From the NCBI GenBank assembly GCA_003427395.1, contig BFEA01000894.1:146066-187694 (forward strand): a stretch of 41,629 bases of DNA. Direction: 5' to 3'. Positions 21,977 through 31,226 of this stretch are shown here, piece by piece. The stretch's first letter is position 1; each line of letters begins with the position of its first letter. A program made the translations under genes and the position numbers. A model generated the notes under the pieces. It did no database searches, was not told where the DNA came from, and worked only from the letters and a program-made list of their open reading frames with translations. The stretch comes from Chara braunii (taxonomy: Eukaryota; Streptophyta; Charophyceae; Charales; Characeae).

Positions 21977-22430
21977 AAAGCCTTCGCCCTCAGACTAGGA
22001 GCAGCGTCAGTGGGCACAGGCCACTGCCACTTACTTTTTACTACAAAATGTATTTGGCGAAAAAGAGAGTGCATACGCCACTCTTCGTCCCGGTTCAGTA
22101 CTTCCAGTTGAGGCCGATATCCTCAGAATACGTCAACCCTGTGTTGCGCAGAGGCCGTCCTTACCATGGCGGCCAAACAGCTATTCACAATAATAAAAGC
22201 CTTCGACCTCAGACTCGGAGCAGCATCAGAGGGCACAGGCCACTGCCACTTACTTCTGCTACATGTATTTGGCGAAAAAGGGAGTGCTGGTCCTGCAGGA
22301 ATACTCCACTCTTCGTCCCGGTTCAAACCTTCAAGTTCAGGCCAATATCCTCAGAATACGTCAACCCTGTGGTGCGTCGAGGCCGTCCTTACTCTGGCGG
22401 CCAAAACTGCTATCCACACAGAAGATATCC
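21977..22430. repeat. Tandem duplication, unit about 219 bp
   Basis: Two units, 21977-22195 and 22196-22430, start AAAGCCTTCG and share the blocks GGGCACAGGCCACTGCCACT, ATGTATTTGGCGAAAAAG, CTCTTCGTCCCGGTTCA and ATCCTCAGAATACGTCAACC. The second has an extra GGTCCTGCAGGAATACTC. It lies on the 3' side of the reverse transcriptase below. Confidence 0.85.
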
Positions 22431-22767
22431 CGGATCCATAGCGTTTACAAAAATAAGAGAGACGTAGCAGTAGGCCAGCAGGCATCGCCGTCTGGCTGAG
22501 TGCCGAATCTGCCGACTTTTAAAAATTGAAAAAACGTAATGTCCATCTTCAAAATGTGCTATGAACAAAACCTTCTCTCCGGTACATGCCCTGGTATGTG
22601 CAGCAGCAATAACAAGCAGCACACTCGCCCATCTTGCCGCCGTATTACTTTCGCGATAAAAACGCCTTCAGACCCTACCTTGTATCCGTTGCGGTACTGG
22701 CCCAGTTACGTGTTGACACAGTAAGGAGGCCCGACCTGGCATCAGGAACCCTATCCATGTAGCCTAT
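22431..22767. other. Probable 3' non-coding part of the Penelope-like element
   Basis: No convincing frame. It is located between the RT stop at 22768 (minus) and the 219-bp duplication. I see no hammerhead core (CTGATGA with GAAA) in it. Confidence 0.35.
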
Positions 22768-23672
22768 TTATCCAGGGAACAGTCGTTTTGCAATGTTCAG
22801 CAACCCCACCCAGAAGGGTGATTTTTCCCGACGCTGCATCCACCGCAGGCCAGCAACCACGACTTTCACTGGATACTTACACTTTCTAAGCTCCTCACAC
22901 AGCGTGAGGACATTGAGGCACGTAACTCCGTCGCAATTAGAATTTTGTCTGATTCGAAAAAACATATTCGCAATCGTGGCGAACTTCGTTGTACTTGGAC
23001 CATACGACACGATACTCTTGTATGTCTGGAAGCTCAGGGGTCCAGAGGACCAGATCGATTCCGAGTTCTTGAATTTATGCGACATCACGATTCGCTTTTC
23101 ATCACACATAATCAGTCTTGTTTGAAGAAAATCAAGAACGCCTATATCCGGGTCAGTCCGTTCCAACACCAGACCTTCCGGGTAGCAATGCGTTACTTGG
23201 TCGAGCCTTCCTTCAACTTTCTCCCTTGCACTTGGTTCAGTCTTGCGATATAGCGATACAATCAGTAAGTCGTCAATGTACCGTTTTCCCATAACCAGCG
23301 ATTGGTCCGAGCCGAGACTCCTCAGGCGAGTGGGGGGTTCGCCCGTCCCCCCATGGAAATCCCTCTCTGCTGTCAAACCGCCTGGTCAGTAACCAAGAAA
23401 ACTGTGTTCGAGAGCTGAAAATCCGTGAGCACACCCAGGTCGGTTAGCCGGACCGACTTCCAACCTGCTTCTCCCTGGGCTTTGCGGAAGTGGGCTTCCT
23501 TCTTCCGAGAATTTACACGAATCCATTTTATGGATCTGGCGGCAAAACAACCAATAGTCCACGAGACAGCCTTCCTAATTTCCTCGTGTGGAAGCTGTGT
23601 GAACATTTCCTTTATATCGTATGTACGGGCCAAGATCGCAAGTCTCCTCCCCTCTCTGTCCACTTTCTCGTT
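22768..23672 (-). pseudogene. Penelope-like reverse transcriptase, catalytic half
   Basis: This encodes the palm and thumb of a reverse transcriptase. Motif A is ARTYDIKEMFTQLPHEEIRK near 23640-23580, like the D(V/I)KxLYTxxPHEE block of Penelope-like elements. Motif B (QQRGISMGGRANPPLA) lies at about 23372-23325, in the frame of motif A after a TGA at 23373-23375. Motif C is RYIDDLLIV near 23290. LDFLQTRLIM and the KYPVKVVVAGLRWM thumb region follow. A frameshift between motifs B and C and the TGA make it non-functional as written. No GIY-YIG endonuclease is visible after the RT, so it would be endonuclease-deficient or rearranged. Confidence 0.65.
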
Positions 23673-23681
23673 AATGCCAAG

Positions 23682-23938
23682 GATTCCTGATTAAGTCCCT
23701 CATAGTCCGCAGGTTTAAGTGTTGCTCATCGGTCTGTGCGGATGGAACAATAGGTCTCTTCTTGCGCTTATCCTTTTCTGATTCCTGATTAAGTCCCTCA
23801 TAGTCCGCAGGTTTAAGTGATGCTCATCGGTCTGTGCAATGAGGGCATCAGTGCTGTTGATAATACCCCAGACGCAACCCTGTATGGGCTCAGGTAGGAT
23901 GGAACAATAGGTCTCTTCTTGCGCTTATCCTTTTCTTT
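23682..23938. repeat. 98-bp imperfect duplication inside the RT gene
   Basis: The block starting GATTCCTGATTAAGTCCCTC occurs at 23682 and 23780 (period 98). The block GGATGGAACAATAGGTCTCT occurs at about 23740 and 23898. The first copy lacks 57 bp between these blocks that the second keeps. The duplication destroys the frame between RT fingers and motif A. Confidence 0.85.
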
Positions 23939-24271
23939 CGAGAGGATGTACACGTGCTGCAACCCACCATTCCCGTCCCACTTCCCAATCTTACAGAGGC
24001 CAGCATCTACGTACTTGGTCCTCATTTTGGACAAAACCTCTTCTTTTGATCCAGGAACTGCTTCATAATTACTGTTCTCCAAAAACATGAATTTGAGCCC
24101 AACCTCATACAGGACTGGGCACTCAATCCATGTTTCACTAACGTTGTGATCCAGGGGGGAGAGGACGAGCCCACTCAGGGCGTGTTTCACCCCTTTCACG
24201 TACTCAGTTAGAATGCAACCCTCCATCATTGGTTCCCCGCGCTTGGAAATCTGCAGGAAGTTACAGTGCAT
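23813..24271 (-). pseudogene. Penelope-like RT, fingers segment
   Basis: A 152-codon frame ending in KKRPIVPSYLSPYRVASGVL, then STALMPSLHR. The RPIV(P/S) block with a following helix is the fingers motif that precedes motif A in Penelope-like and related RTs. The last residues read into the 98-bp duplication and stop there artificially. Its first ATG overlaps the end of the preceding frame by 11 nt (ATGCACTGTAA). Upstream text such as EYVKGVKHALSGLVLSPLDHN fits an RT N-terminal extension. Confidence 0.6.
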
Positions 24272-25250
24272 GGTTTCTTGTCACAACATTCATATCTCGC
24301 AGGCAATCGAGAGCCTCATTACAAGCACGGTTCACGCCTTCCCTAGATACAATCGAGCCAGGAAAAGGCACGTTCTTTGAGTTGAAGAGGAACGGATGTA
24401 TCCCCTCTGCCTTACTCAGTCTGACTGCCACATGCCCGTTCATCTTGGGCAGGTCGAAATCGGCACAAGTGCATTCAAAACAAAGCTGTTGTGCAAAGAA
24501 TTTCTGATTATGCAGGAGGTCAGCCACGGATCTGGCTTTCAACCAGACCGCCCTGGACCTCCTTGCATACAAGTCACCGAGTTTGGTAGGTTGGACATAC
24601 TCCAAAATCCACTTCTTCACCTCAGACTCCACCTTCTTTTTTTCAACCGTAGTGCAGAAAGGAATTTTCACAGTGATTCTAGTACGCGGGTTAATACTGA
24701 ACTTGTTCTTAAAAACCGTGGTTAGTATACCGTGAATCGTCTGCCGGCCGTTTGGCTGATTCACTGTCTTCACCGCATTGTTAAGATCAATCAGCTCGTC
24801 AAATGACAATTTATACAAATCACGACGTTTCCAAGGGGCACGCAAAAGAGCAATTAACTCGTGTTTCAGCAGATCAGACTTCGTAACCATTCTAACCAGG
24901 CTATAGACCAAATTTACACCCCCCTCTTCAAAAAACGGTTTTGCGTCTTTCAACAGTAGCTTTTTTCCTTGGCTTTCTACCTTGGAAAAACCATACAGGA
25001 GAACAACCAAACGCCATGACTTCAACCATCTACCACCTGGTTTATTCGTGATCTCAAAAGTCTTCCTACTTTTTTCTTTGCTGGCCATCTTTAAAATCTT
25101 CAGCAAATCGGGATTGTTCACCACCCCGACACCTGGACAGCTAAAAAACAGTGGTTCTACTACCTGGGGTGGCAGGCGACCACTCTGCCTGCTGGACTTC
25201 GATCCCCTGGCCCTCCTCAACTTACGACTTTTTTGGCCCCGCGCATTCAA
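24261..25250 (-). pseudogene. Penelope-like element, N-terminal part of the ORF
   Basis: A frame of about 330 codons, basic and Lys-rich at its start (RKLRRARGSKSSRQSGR). It then has KPGGRWLKSWRLVVLLYGFSK and a region with CFECTCADFDLPKMNGHVAV near its end, close to the RT. I do not recognise a named domain. Its 25248-25250 start is TTG, and the frame is open upstream to a TGA near 25262 and on to about 25340, so the true start is lost or lies within. The first internal ATG gives MASKEKSRKTFEI. Direct continuation into the RT segment makes it the N-terminal half of one protein. Confidence 0.5.
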
Positions 25251-25358
25251 CCCTGGGTTTCAGTCCCTGATGATGACTTGCTCGACATGGTTAATCATAT
25301 TCTCGTCCCCAAACCAGATGGGAATAGGTACATAGTGCCCCACCCCCACCTTACTACG

Positions 25359-25686
25359 TGCCGCCATTTTGTGTAGGCCCACGAGGTCCCTGTCACTTCG
25401 GCCCACCTGCACTGCATCTTTTCCCTTGGTCTCACGCGGTTCCTGGTACTTCGCCTTCCCGGCACCACGCCGTCCCTTGGTCCCGCGTGGTCCCCGATAC
25501 CTTGTTCTGCAGGTACCGCCCTGTCACTTACTCAAGTCCTTTGTGCTCTGGTGTCTTGCTAGGCCCCCTTTTCTCAGGCCCATACAAGGCCAATTACAAT
25601 CTTTTTATGTTCCGGCCCCTTTTTCCCAAGCCCATGCAAAACCAATTACAAGTGTTATTTTCATGCGTATTCATTGATAGATGGCA
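25359..25686 (-). repeat. 3' LTR of a further LTR retrotransposon (328 bp)
   Basis: Bounded by TGCC...GGCA, a 4-bp inverted repeat typical of LTR ends. On the minus strand it follows a polypurine tract at 25687-25698 directly. A partial relative is at 19486-19655. Its outer edge touches the truncated N-terminal end of the Penelope-like ORF, so the LTR element or its insertion cut that ORF. Confidence 0.65.
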
Positions 25687-25698
25687 CACCTTCCCCCC
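25687..25698 (-). other. Polypurine tract
   Basis: The minus strand reads GGGGGGAAGGTG immediately before TGCC of the LTR. This is the usual plus-strand primer site of LTR retroelements. Confidence 0.6.
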
Positions 25699-25866
25699 AC
25701 TCAAAACGCGATGTCCCCATCGCGCGACTGGTTCTCACTCGGAGGTACGTATACCTTTGGCCCGCCAACCGCAAGTCAAGGACACAAGCCCATCCGCTTC
25801 ACAAAAGGAGGAGTGATCAGTTCCTCCCCAACGAACGACGCCTCATCCTTCTACCCGGTCCGACCT

Positions 25867-26079
25867 TTATTTTTTCACGTAGCGAGCACCAATACTGAGG
25901 TTCCTCCCCGCGTCTGTCAGATAGGTCCAATCCAAGCCTTCCAGGGCCTCGTCTAGTTGTAAGAGTGTTCCTCGCAAATCGTTCCTCCCGAGTGGTGGTT
26001 TTCTGGATTCCGGCCTCTTCCTTTCAAGAGAGTTGGGGCTCTCGATCGGTCCGCGAGTGCAGTTACGAAGACCTCGCAA
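25867..26079 (-). pseudogene. Possible 3' coding remnant of that LTR element
   Basis: A 70-codon frame ending LEGLDWTYLTDAGRNLSIGA plus RYVKK, about 170 bp upstream of the polypurine tract on the same strand. Position and strand fit the C terminus of a polyprotein. I do not recognise a domain, so this is a weak call. Confidence 0.25.
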
Positions 26080-26099
26080 TTAGTCCCGAAACGATCGTA

Positions 26100-26575
26100 A
26101 TGTTTCGTTAGGGCAGTGTCAATGCCCCATGGTGGTGGCGGACTCCACCCGGTACCTCGCCAAGTCCCTCTCCTTGGACAATGTCGCCCAACTTAGTGCA
26201 GGCAGCCGAGGTCCGATCCAAACGGCCATGGCACCCCTCTATGACATGGCGTGTGGTTGGAGAGGACAAAATAGACTAGATGAGAATGACTTCCTTGCCT
26301 ATTTGGCTCTCTCGCCCTTTGATGTTTAGGCATTCAACAGGAGGTGCAGTTTGAACTCCCCCTAGAGCTCATTGTCGAAGTTGGTTTCGGACGTCCCGCA
26401 CCTATCGGAGTGGTAGGTGCCTTAGCCCTTTAACCCTCATCCTCTCGAAGAGGAACAGGTCGCGCTGAGACTTTTTCCCTCAAAGGGATAGAGGTCTTTG
26501 GGTTCGCGGTGCATGCACCGGTATCCCCCTCTTGCTGAGGCCATTTCAAGTTGCCTAGGGTCCCCTGTTTATGCA
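26100..26575. other. No gene seen
   Basis: A 66-codon plus frame at 26129-26329 is the only one that reads protein-like. It has no partner frame and no known motif. Confidence 0.4.
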
Positions 26576-26579
26576 GTGC

Positions 26580-26830
26580 AATTTTCAATACTCGATCCAA
26601 TTTCGATGCCCAGTCTCATTCCCATGCTCAATCTCAGTCCAATGCTCAATGCAATATCTTTTCCAAGGCTGAGTCCAATATCTTTTCCAAGGTTAAGTCC
26701 AATATCTTTTCCACTCTCAGCTCTTTCCAATCTTATCCAAAGCTCAGCTCAATGTCTCTTTCAAACTCAGCTCAATATCTCATCAATATCTTTTCCAAAG
26801 CTCGGCTCTTCCAATATCATGCATCTCAAG
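26580..26830. repeat. Degenerate 24-bp minisatellite
   Basis: CAATATCTTTTCC recurs at 26652, 26676 and 26700 (period 24), flanked by looser CTCAGCTC / CCAATGCTCAAT variants. Confidence 0.7.
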
Positions 26831-26884
26831 CAGTCATGCGAGGGGACCCAGTGCCAATTCGAAAGAATGACCCTTTTCAGGGGT

Positions 26885-27080
26885 CATTCCGAACAACCTG
26901 GTTAGGGTCGTTCTTTCCAATTCCAAGTCGAACACCCTGGTTAGGGCCATTCTTATCCATTGCAATCGGACAGCCTAGTTAGGACCATCCTTATCCATTT
27001 CAATTGGACAGCTTGGTTAGGGCCATCCTTGTCCATTTGAATTGGACAGCATGGTTAGGGCCATCCTTGTCCATTGCAAT
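26885..27080. repeat. 38-bp minisatellite
   Basis: TTAGGGCCAT or a close variant occurs at 26902, 26941, 26979, 27017 and 27055. Units share GGACAGCTTGGTTAGGGCCA and TCCTTGTCCATT. Period 38-39 bp, five units. Confidence 0.85.
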
Positions 27081-28012
27081 GTTAGCGCCCGAGGGGGTGG
27101 GCATTGAGGACACGGATCCTATCTCGTCTCGGGGGTTAGGAGGTGGTCATCGTCTTGGGTTCTTACGCATGCTTCTTCCTTTTTCCTCATGCCATTTTCC
27201 ATTCTTACATCCATGCATACATCCGACTTTGCGTCTAATGCTCGAGTTGAGGCTTGCGACCCCAAGCAGCACTTAGCCCGCCCGGCCGTTCAACCATTGC
27301 AAGGGGCGTTGCATCATTTCAATGTTTCCCTACCACTTTTCTGACTTCTCGTATGCTTCTCAATGCTCTGGGATTGTCTGGGGTAGGTTGGATTAGGCTC
27401 CTAGGGGAGAGGGTGCCTCTCTACCCATAGGTCCCCTAACCTCTCACAAGGACTCATGGAGCGACTCATTCAATCATGGATACATAACTCAAAGGAAAGA
27501 CTTTCGTCATGAATGTTTCTTCCAACGTTCAAGAGTTCACATGTCGTTGCCCATAAAGTCAACCAACCCCCAATCCCAAAAGGCTCATATTTCCCAAATG
27601 GAGCGAGTACTTATACAAAGTAGCCCTGATCACCCACCCTCTACTAGCTCCCTCAATCCGAAAGGTAGTTTCATTGCAGTCCTTACAAGGAAAAATAAGG
27701 AGACAGAGTTCGAATGCAAAGACAACATTACAGACTCGTCTTCGTCTAGATCCCCGCTTTTTCCCCTTTTTCTTTCCCTTAATCTACCCAACCATCCAGA
27801 TTTTTACTCTAAGTGCAAAACCCTCATGCCTTTCCCTGAAGAAGCAACCGTTCGTACGAAGTAGCGCTGACTACCCAGTCCTTAGTCACTTCGAGCTTAG
27901 AAAATTCATTCACAAAAGGAGTTCAAGTGCGAAGTCCAAAATGACAGCTCCGACTGCCCAAGGACCAAACCCTCCCGACTCCTAGCTATTCCTCATTACG
28001 GCTGTTGAGCCT
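27081..28012. other. No gene seen
   Basis: Frames up to 107 codons (27541-27864 and 27674-27985, plus) overlap each other and carry no recognisable motif. Two loosely similar blocks (AAAGTAGCCCTGATCACCCA near 27617 and GAAGTAGCGCTGACTACCCA near 27858) suggest an old duplication. Confidence 0.45.
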
Positions 28013-28657
28013 CTATCGTCCAGGTGGCCTGCGTTGAGCCTCCCTCCTTGCGCGATCCTCCATTTCCTACTCCATTTGCCTCTTTATTTCTTGGAACTGG
28101 AGGAGTGTCTGTTTTGTGAAGAAGGTTGTTGGGGATAGTCCCCTGCCCAACTTTTCCCTTGCCTTCATAATCCACTGATATCGCAAGATAGTGCCCCATT
28201 GATCAAACCAATCGTTGAACTCAGTTCCGAACTCTTCTATCCATATGTCCTTTTTCTCACATGTCTGCTCCCCTCTTCCCTGTTCTTCCCTTGTCGGCGT
28301 TGTTACCTCATCTTCCTACTCGTCGCTGGTGAGGTCGATAAACTCCACGGGCTTGTCCTCTCCCGACCGTTGTCCCTCTTCTGGGTTCCCCTCCTCCAGC
28401 CTTTGCCTTTTTTCCGGGTTTCCCTCTTCCTTGCTACTAGGGATACTGTCTGATGGCAATTCTATTGGCTCTCCTTCCCTTAGCGGCGATGGCCCCCTGG
28501 GTCCTTGCTTTCTGCCCCCCCTGTTCACAACTAGGTTGTGATCGAACCCCACATACAACTTCCTTTTCCTGGAGCTTGACTCTCCAGCTTGTCTTGACGA
28601 CTGTCCCTCTTCCGGCCTGTTAATTGCATTGCTGTCATTTTCATTCCCAAATTTCAT
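28013..28657 (-). pseudogene. Extra ORF downstream of gypsy copy 2 pol, with two in-frame TAGs
   Basis: From the ATG at 28657 (MKFGNENDSNAINRPEEGQ) the frame runs 215 codons to a TAG at 28013-28015, crossing TAGs at 28316-28318 and 28067-28069. The text on both sides of the stops is coherent. First comes a polar, charged part with a nuclear-signal-like SSRKRK, two EEGNPE repeats and FIDLTSDE, which resembles a SUMO-interaction motif. Then follow EFNDWFDQWGTILRYQWIMK and a C-terminal helix rich in Glu, Arg and Gln (QFQEIKRQME, EMEDRARREAQRR), likely coiled coil. It is on the pol strand, about 550 bp after the pol stop. Function unknown. Confidence 0.5.
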
Positions 28658-29160
28658 TTTTGTCGTTTGCTCAACTCCCTGCCTGGTCCTGTTTATGCAT
28701 AACAATCACCACAACCCCCCCCCCCATACACTCACATTCCTTCCCATCCCCATTTGCAAATTTGCCGGCCTCCTCAGAACCCTTGCTTGCCCCCGCGCAG
28801 TTGGTGATCCCATCCTCCCTTATACCCCTAAGTACACTGTCCCCCCCCCACATAGGTACCTCACGTAGGCGATAGACAACATCCCCCGCAAAAAACTATG
28901 CTACAGTGTTCCAGCCCATAGATACCTTGTGTAGACAGTCCCCAGAGTTGCCCAAAAAAACTATAGTACACTGTCCCAACTCCCAACCCCATGCATACTC
29001 AGCCCAGGCAGTCTCCCCATGTTCCACAGAAAATCAAATCACACAAACGAACAACCCTTGTGGTCATGATCACTCCCATAGGGAGGCGGTCCAGGATCAT
29101 AGCCAGTTATCTACCTTTCAAGTTGTGACTTCCCCTGTTTCCCTATCCTGAGCCTCTTGT
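28658..29160 (-). other. Spacer between pol and the extra ORF, with tandem repeat
   Basis: Non-coding. It holds the about 66-bp imperfect repeat (28845-28995), also found at 1-150, and two G-runs on the minus strand (near 28720 and 28843). No LTR boundary could be confirmed, because I found no matching direct repeat on the 5' side. Confidence 0.5.
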
Positions 29161-29519
29161 AGCCATTGTTCCACCGGATCCCTGCTCAAAAATCTTACCA
29201 GTCTCTATCCCGAAAATGGCCCTCTTATGCTAGTACCATCGAGATCCTCAAGTTCAAATGTGTTCAGTCCCACCCGCTTAGCGATCCTGTAAGGCCCTTT
29301 GAATGTTTTTCCCAGCTGCCCAGACCATGTGCTTTCGAGGGCCGAGTTTCTAACTAGCACTTTTTCTCCAACCTGGAGTGGCTCTTTCCGAATCTTCTTG
29401 ACCTGGTCCCACCTTGCTTTATCCTTCATTCGGCTATCCGTTACACGGTTAACTGCTTCCTCCAATGCCTCCTCATTCCTGGCAACCTGCTGGCAACGTG
29501 CAGTGATTAACTCCTCCAT
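29160..29519 (-). pseudogene. Gypsy copy 2 integrase C-terminal end
   Basis: The frame begins MEELITARCQQVARNEEALE and continues KARWDQVKKIRKEPLQVGEK, then the GKTFKGPYRIAKRVGLNTFE module of gypsy integrases. It is followed by LEDLDGTSIRGPFSG and a stop at 29205, with the rest of the copy 1 tail (DPVEQW, QEAQDR) in another frame down to about 29130-29160. One frameshift therefore separates the module from the last 30 residues. Confidence 0.75.
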
Positions 29520-29528
29520 GGTCGGTGA

Positions 29529-30065
29529 TTAACTGTTCCAGGTAGGGACGAGGGCCTCCACTGGGAAGTCAATCTCCCTTCCATACCATAGCTCCGCTGG
29601 AATGCATCCCGTCGTTCTCTTTGGTGTCATGTTCTCAGAGAAGACTGCCTGCTTAAGGTACTGTGGCCAGTTTCCCAAGTTGTCTGCTGCAAGCTTAGCG
29701 ATTGTGTTTTTCAAGTTCCGGTGCCCCCTTTCTACTGGTGCATTTGCCTCAGGGTGGTAGGGCTCAGTGATCTTGATTGGTACGCACAATGTCTTAAGCC
29801 TGTTCAATACCTCCTGGTTAACAAATTCTGTCCTATTGTCTGCTATAAACCTGCGCACGAAGGGGTGCCTTAGGTAGAAATCTTCCACCCAGACGGCCAC
29901 TGCTTTCCCCGTCTTCTTCTCGAGGACGCACAATGTCTTAAGCCTGTTCAATACCTCCTGGTTAACAAATTNGAAATCTTCCACCCAGACGGCCACTGCT
30001 TTCCCCGTCTTCTTCTCGAGGACGCACAATGTCTTAAGCCTGTTCAATACCTCCTGGTTAACAAA
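29529..30065 (-). pseudogene. Gypsy copy 2 integrase core, with local triplication
   Basis: Contains FIADNRTEFVNQEVLNRLKT and the catalytic-glutamate context HPEANAPVERGHRNLKN. It ends IDFPVEALVPTWNS. The catalytic-aspartate context reads ADNRTEF here, where the family motif is ADNGTEF. At 29929-30068 the NQEVLNRLKTLC coding block is repeated, with an N at 29972. The repeat also copies the WVEDF block, so the protein as written is scrambled. Confidence 0.75.
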
Positions 30066-30068
30066 TTA
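29785..30068. repeat. Local duplication in integrase around a single N
   Basis: The block GCACAATGTCTTAAGCCTGT occurs at about 29787, 29935 and 30025, each followed by TCAATACCTCCTGGTTAACA. An N at 29972 sits in one unit. This may be an assembly artefact. Confidence 0.85.
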
Positions 30069-30794
30069 TGTCCCATTGTCTGCTATAAACCTGCGCACGA
30101 AGAGGTGCCTTAGGTAGAAATCTTCCACCCAGTCGGCCACTGCTTTCCCCGTCTTCTTCTTGAGGGCTACGGCTTCTAAATAGCCACTAAGATTATCCCT
30201 TGCATCCAAGATGTATCTAAACCCATCCGTTGATATGGGCATAACCGCAAGATCGAGGTGAACAAGGTGTCCGGGTCCCAGTACCCTAGTGGGTCTAAGG
30301 GGCTCGTAGACTCGTACGGAGCTCCTCTCTTGACATATCAGACAAGTCTGACAGTACGTCGCGACCATGCCTGCCATTCCTGGCCAGAAGTACAGGGGCA
30401 CCGTCTTTGCAAGTGTCCCCTTAGACGACCGGTGACCTCCAACTAGCCCGTCATGCATTACCTGAATTACGTACAACTGCCTAGACCTCCCACAAACGAC
30501 GCGTCTAGGCATCATCATTTCCTCTTTCTTGAACAGGTGGCCATTTCTTAGGACATACTTTTCGACTTTCTCCCTTGCCTTGGGACTGACTTCCGTGGGT
30601 TGTTTGTTCCCTACAAGCAACAGACCGATTTCTTTGAAGACGCCCTCATACATCTGTACGAGGAAGAATTCTTGTTCCTTCTGATCCATACCCTGCTCCT
30701 CCCGGGTCTGGTTGACTAGGTACTGGCACTCCTGTGTCCAGATTTCGACCAACGTCATCACGGCATCCCGTCCCCCTTCCATGCACATTGCCAT
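30066..30794 (-). pseudogene. Gypsy copy 2 integrase zinc finger and first core part
   Basis: A 242-codon frame. The HHCC finger is in HDGLVGGHRSSKGTLAKTVP with CQTCLICQ downstream, and the first catalytic aspartate is in HLDLAVMPISTDGF. It ends at FIADNGT with a stop at the same codon as in copy 1 (GAA to TAA), although the duplicated block next to it retains a coding version. The frame is continuous upstream into the RNase H connection except for a TAG at 30825-30827. Confidence 0.8.
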
Positions 30795-31226
30795 CAGCTC
30801 CTCTCTGACCCCTATTTCTACTCCCTACGAGTCCTTTTCCTCTTTACGCCTGATTGTGGTGACTGGTCCTTCCCTAAGTTCTGCAACTACTGCAGGTGCG
30901 CTCTTTTCCAAGGTCTGGATCAGTAACTGACCTGTTGTAATTGCTGGGTCTGCCATCTCATTATCCACAACAAGGGTCCCTCCTTCGTATTCCAGGAAGG
31001 CGTCAATTGGTTCTGCGTCCTCTACTCCTTCTGGCGTGATACATACCCTGCTCAGCCCATCTGCCCTATTTCGAAGTCCTGCAATTCGCTCGACCTTATA
31101 GTCGAATTGCCATATGAAGCCTATCCATCTGCCAACGGTCGGATCTATAGGCTTGTAGTTCTTTAGGGCCCCGACAACGTTGGTGGGATCGATCCTTAGG
31201 ATAAATCGCCTTCCGAACAGGTATGC
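30795..31226 (-). pseudogene. Gypsy copy 2 RNase H end and linker to integrase
   Basis: Open between two nonsense codons, with no start of its own. It reads NYKPIDPTVGRWIGFIWQFD, then KVERIAGLRNRADGLSRV, which is the end of the RNase H/tether region in gypsy pol. It is flanked by TAG 31227-31229 (copy 1: CAG) and TAG 30825-30827 (copy 1: TGG). Confidence 0.75.

Noticed and set aside
26129-26329. Plus-strand 66-codon frame with protein-like composition
   Set aside because: No homologous frame in the window, no motif, and neighbouring DNA is repeat-rich.
26885-27080. Telomere-like TTAGGG repeats
   Set aside because: TTAGGG occurs once per 38-bp unit and is not tandem, so this is a minisatellite and not a telomere.
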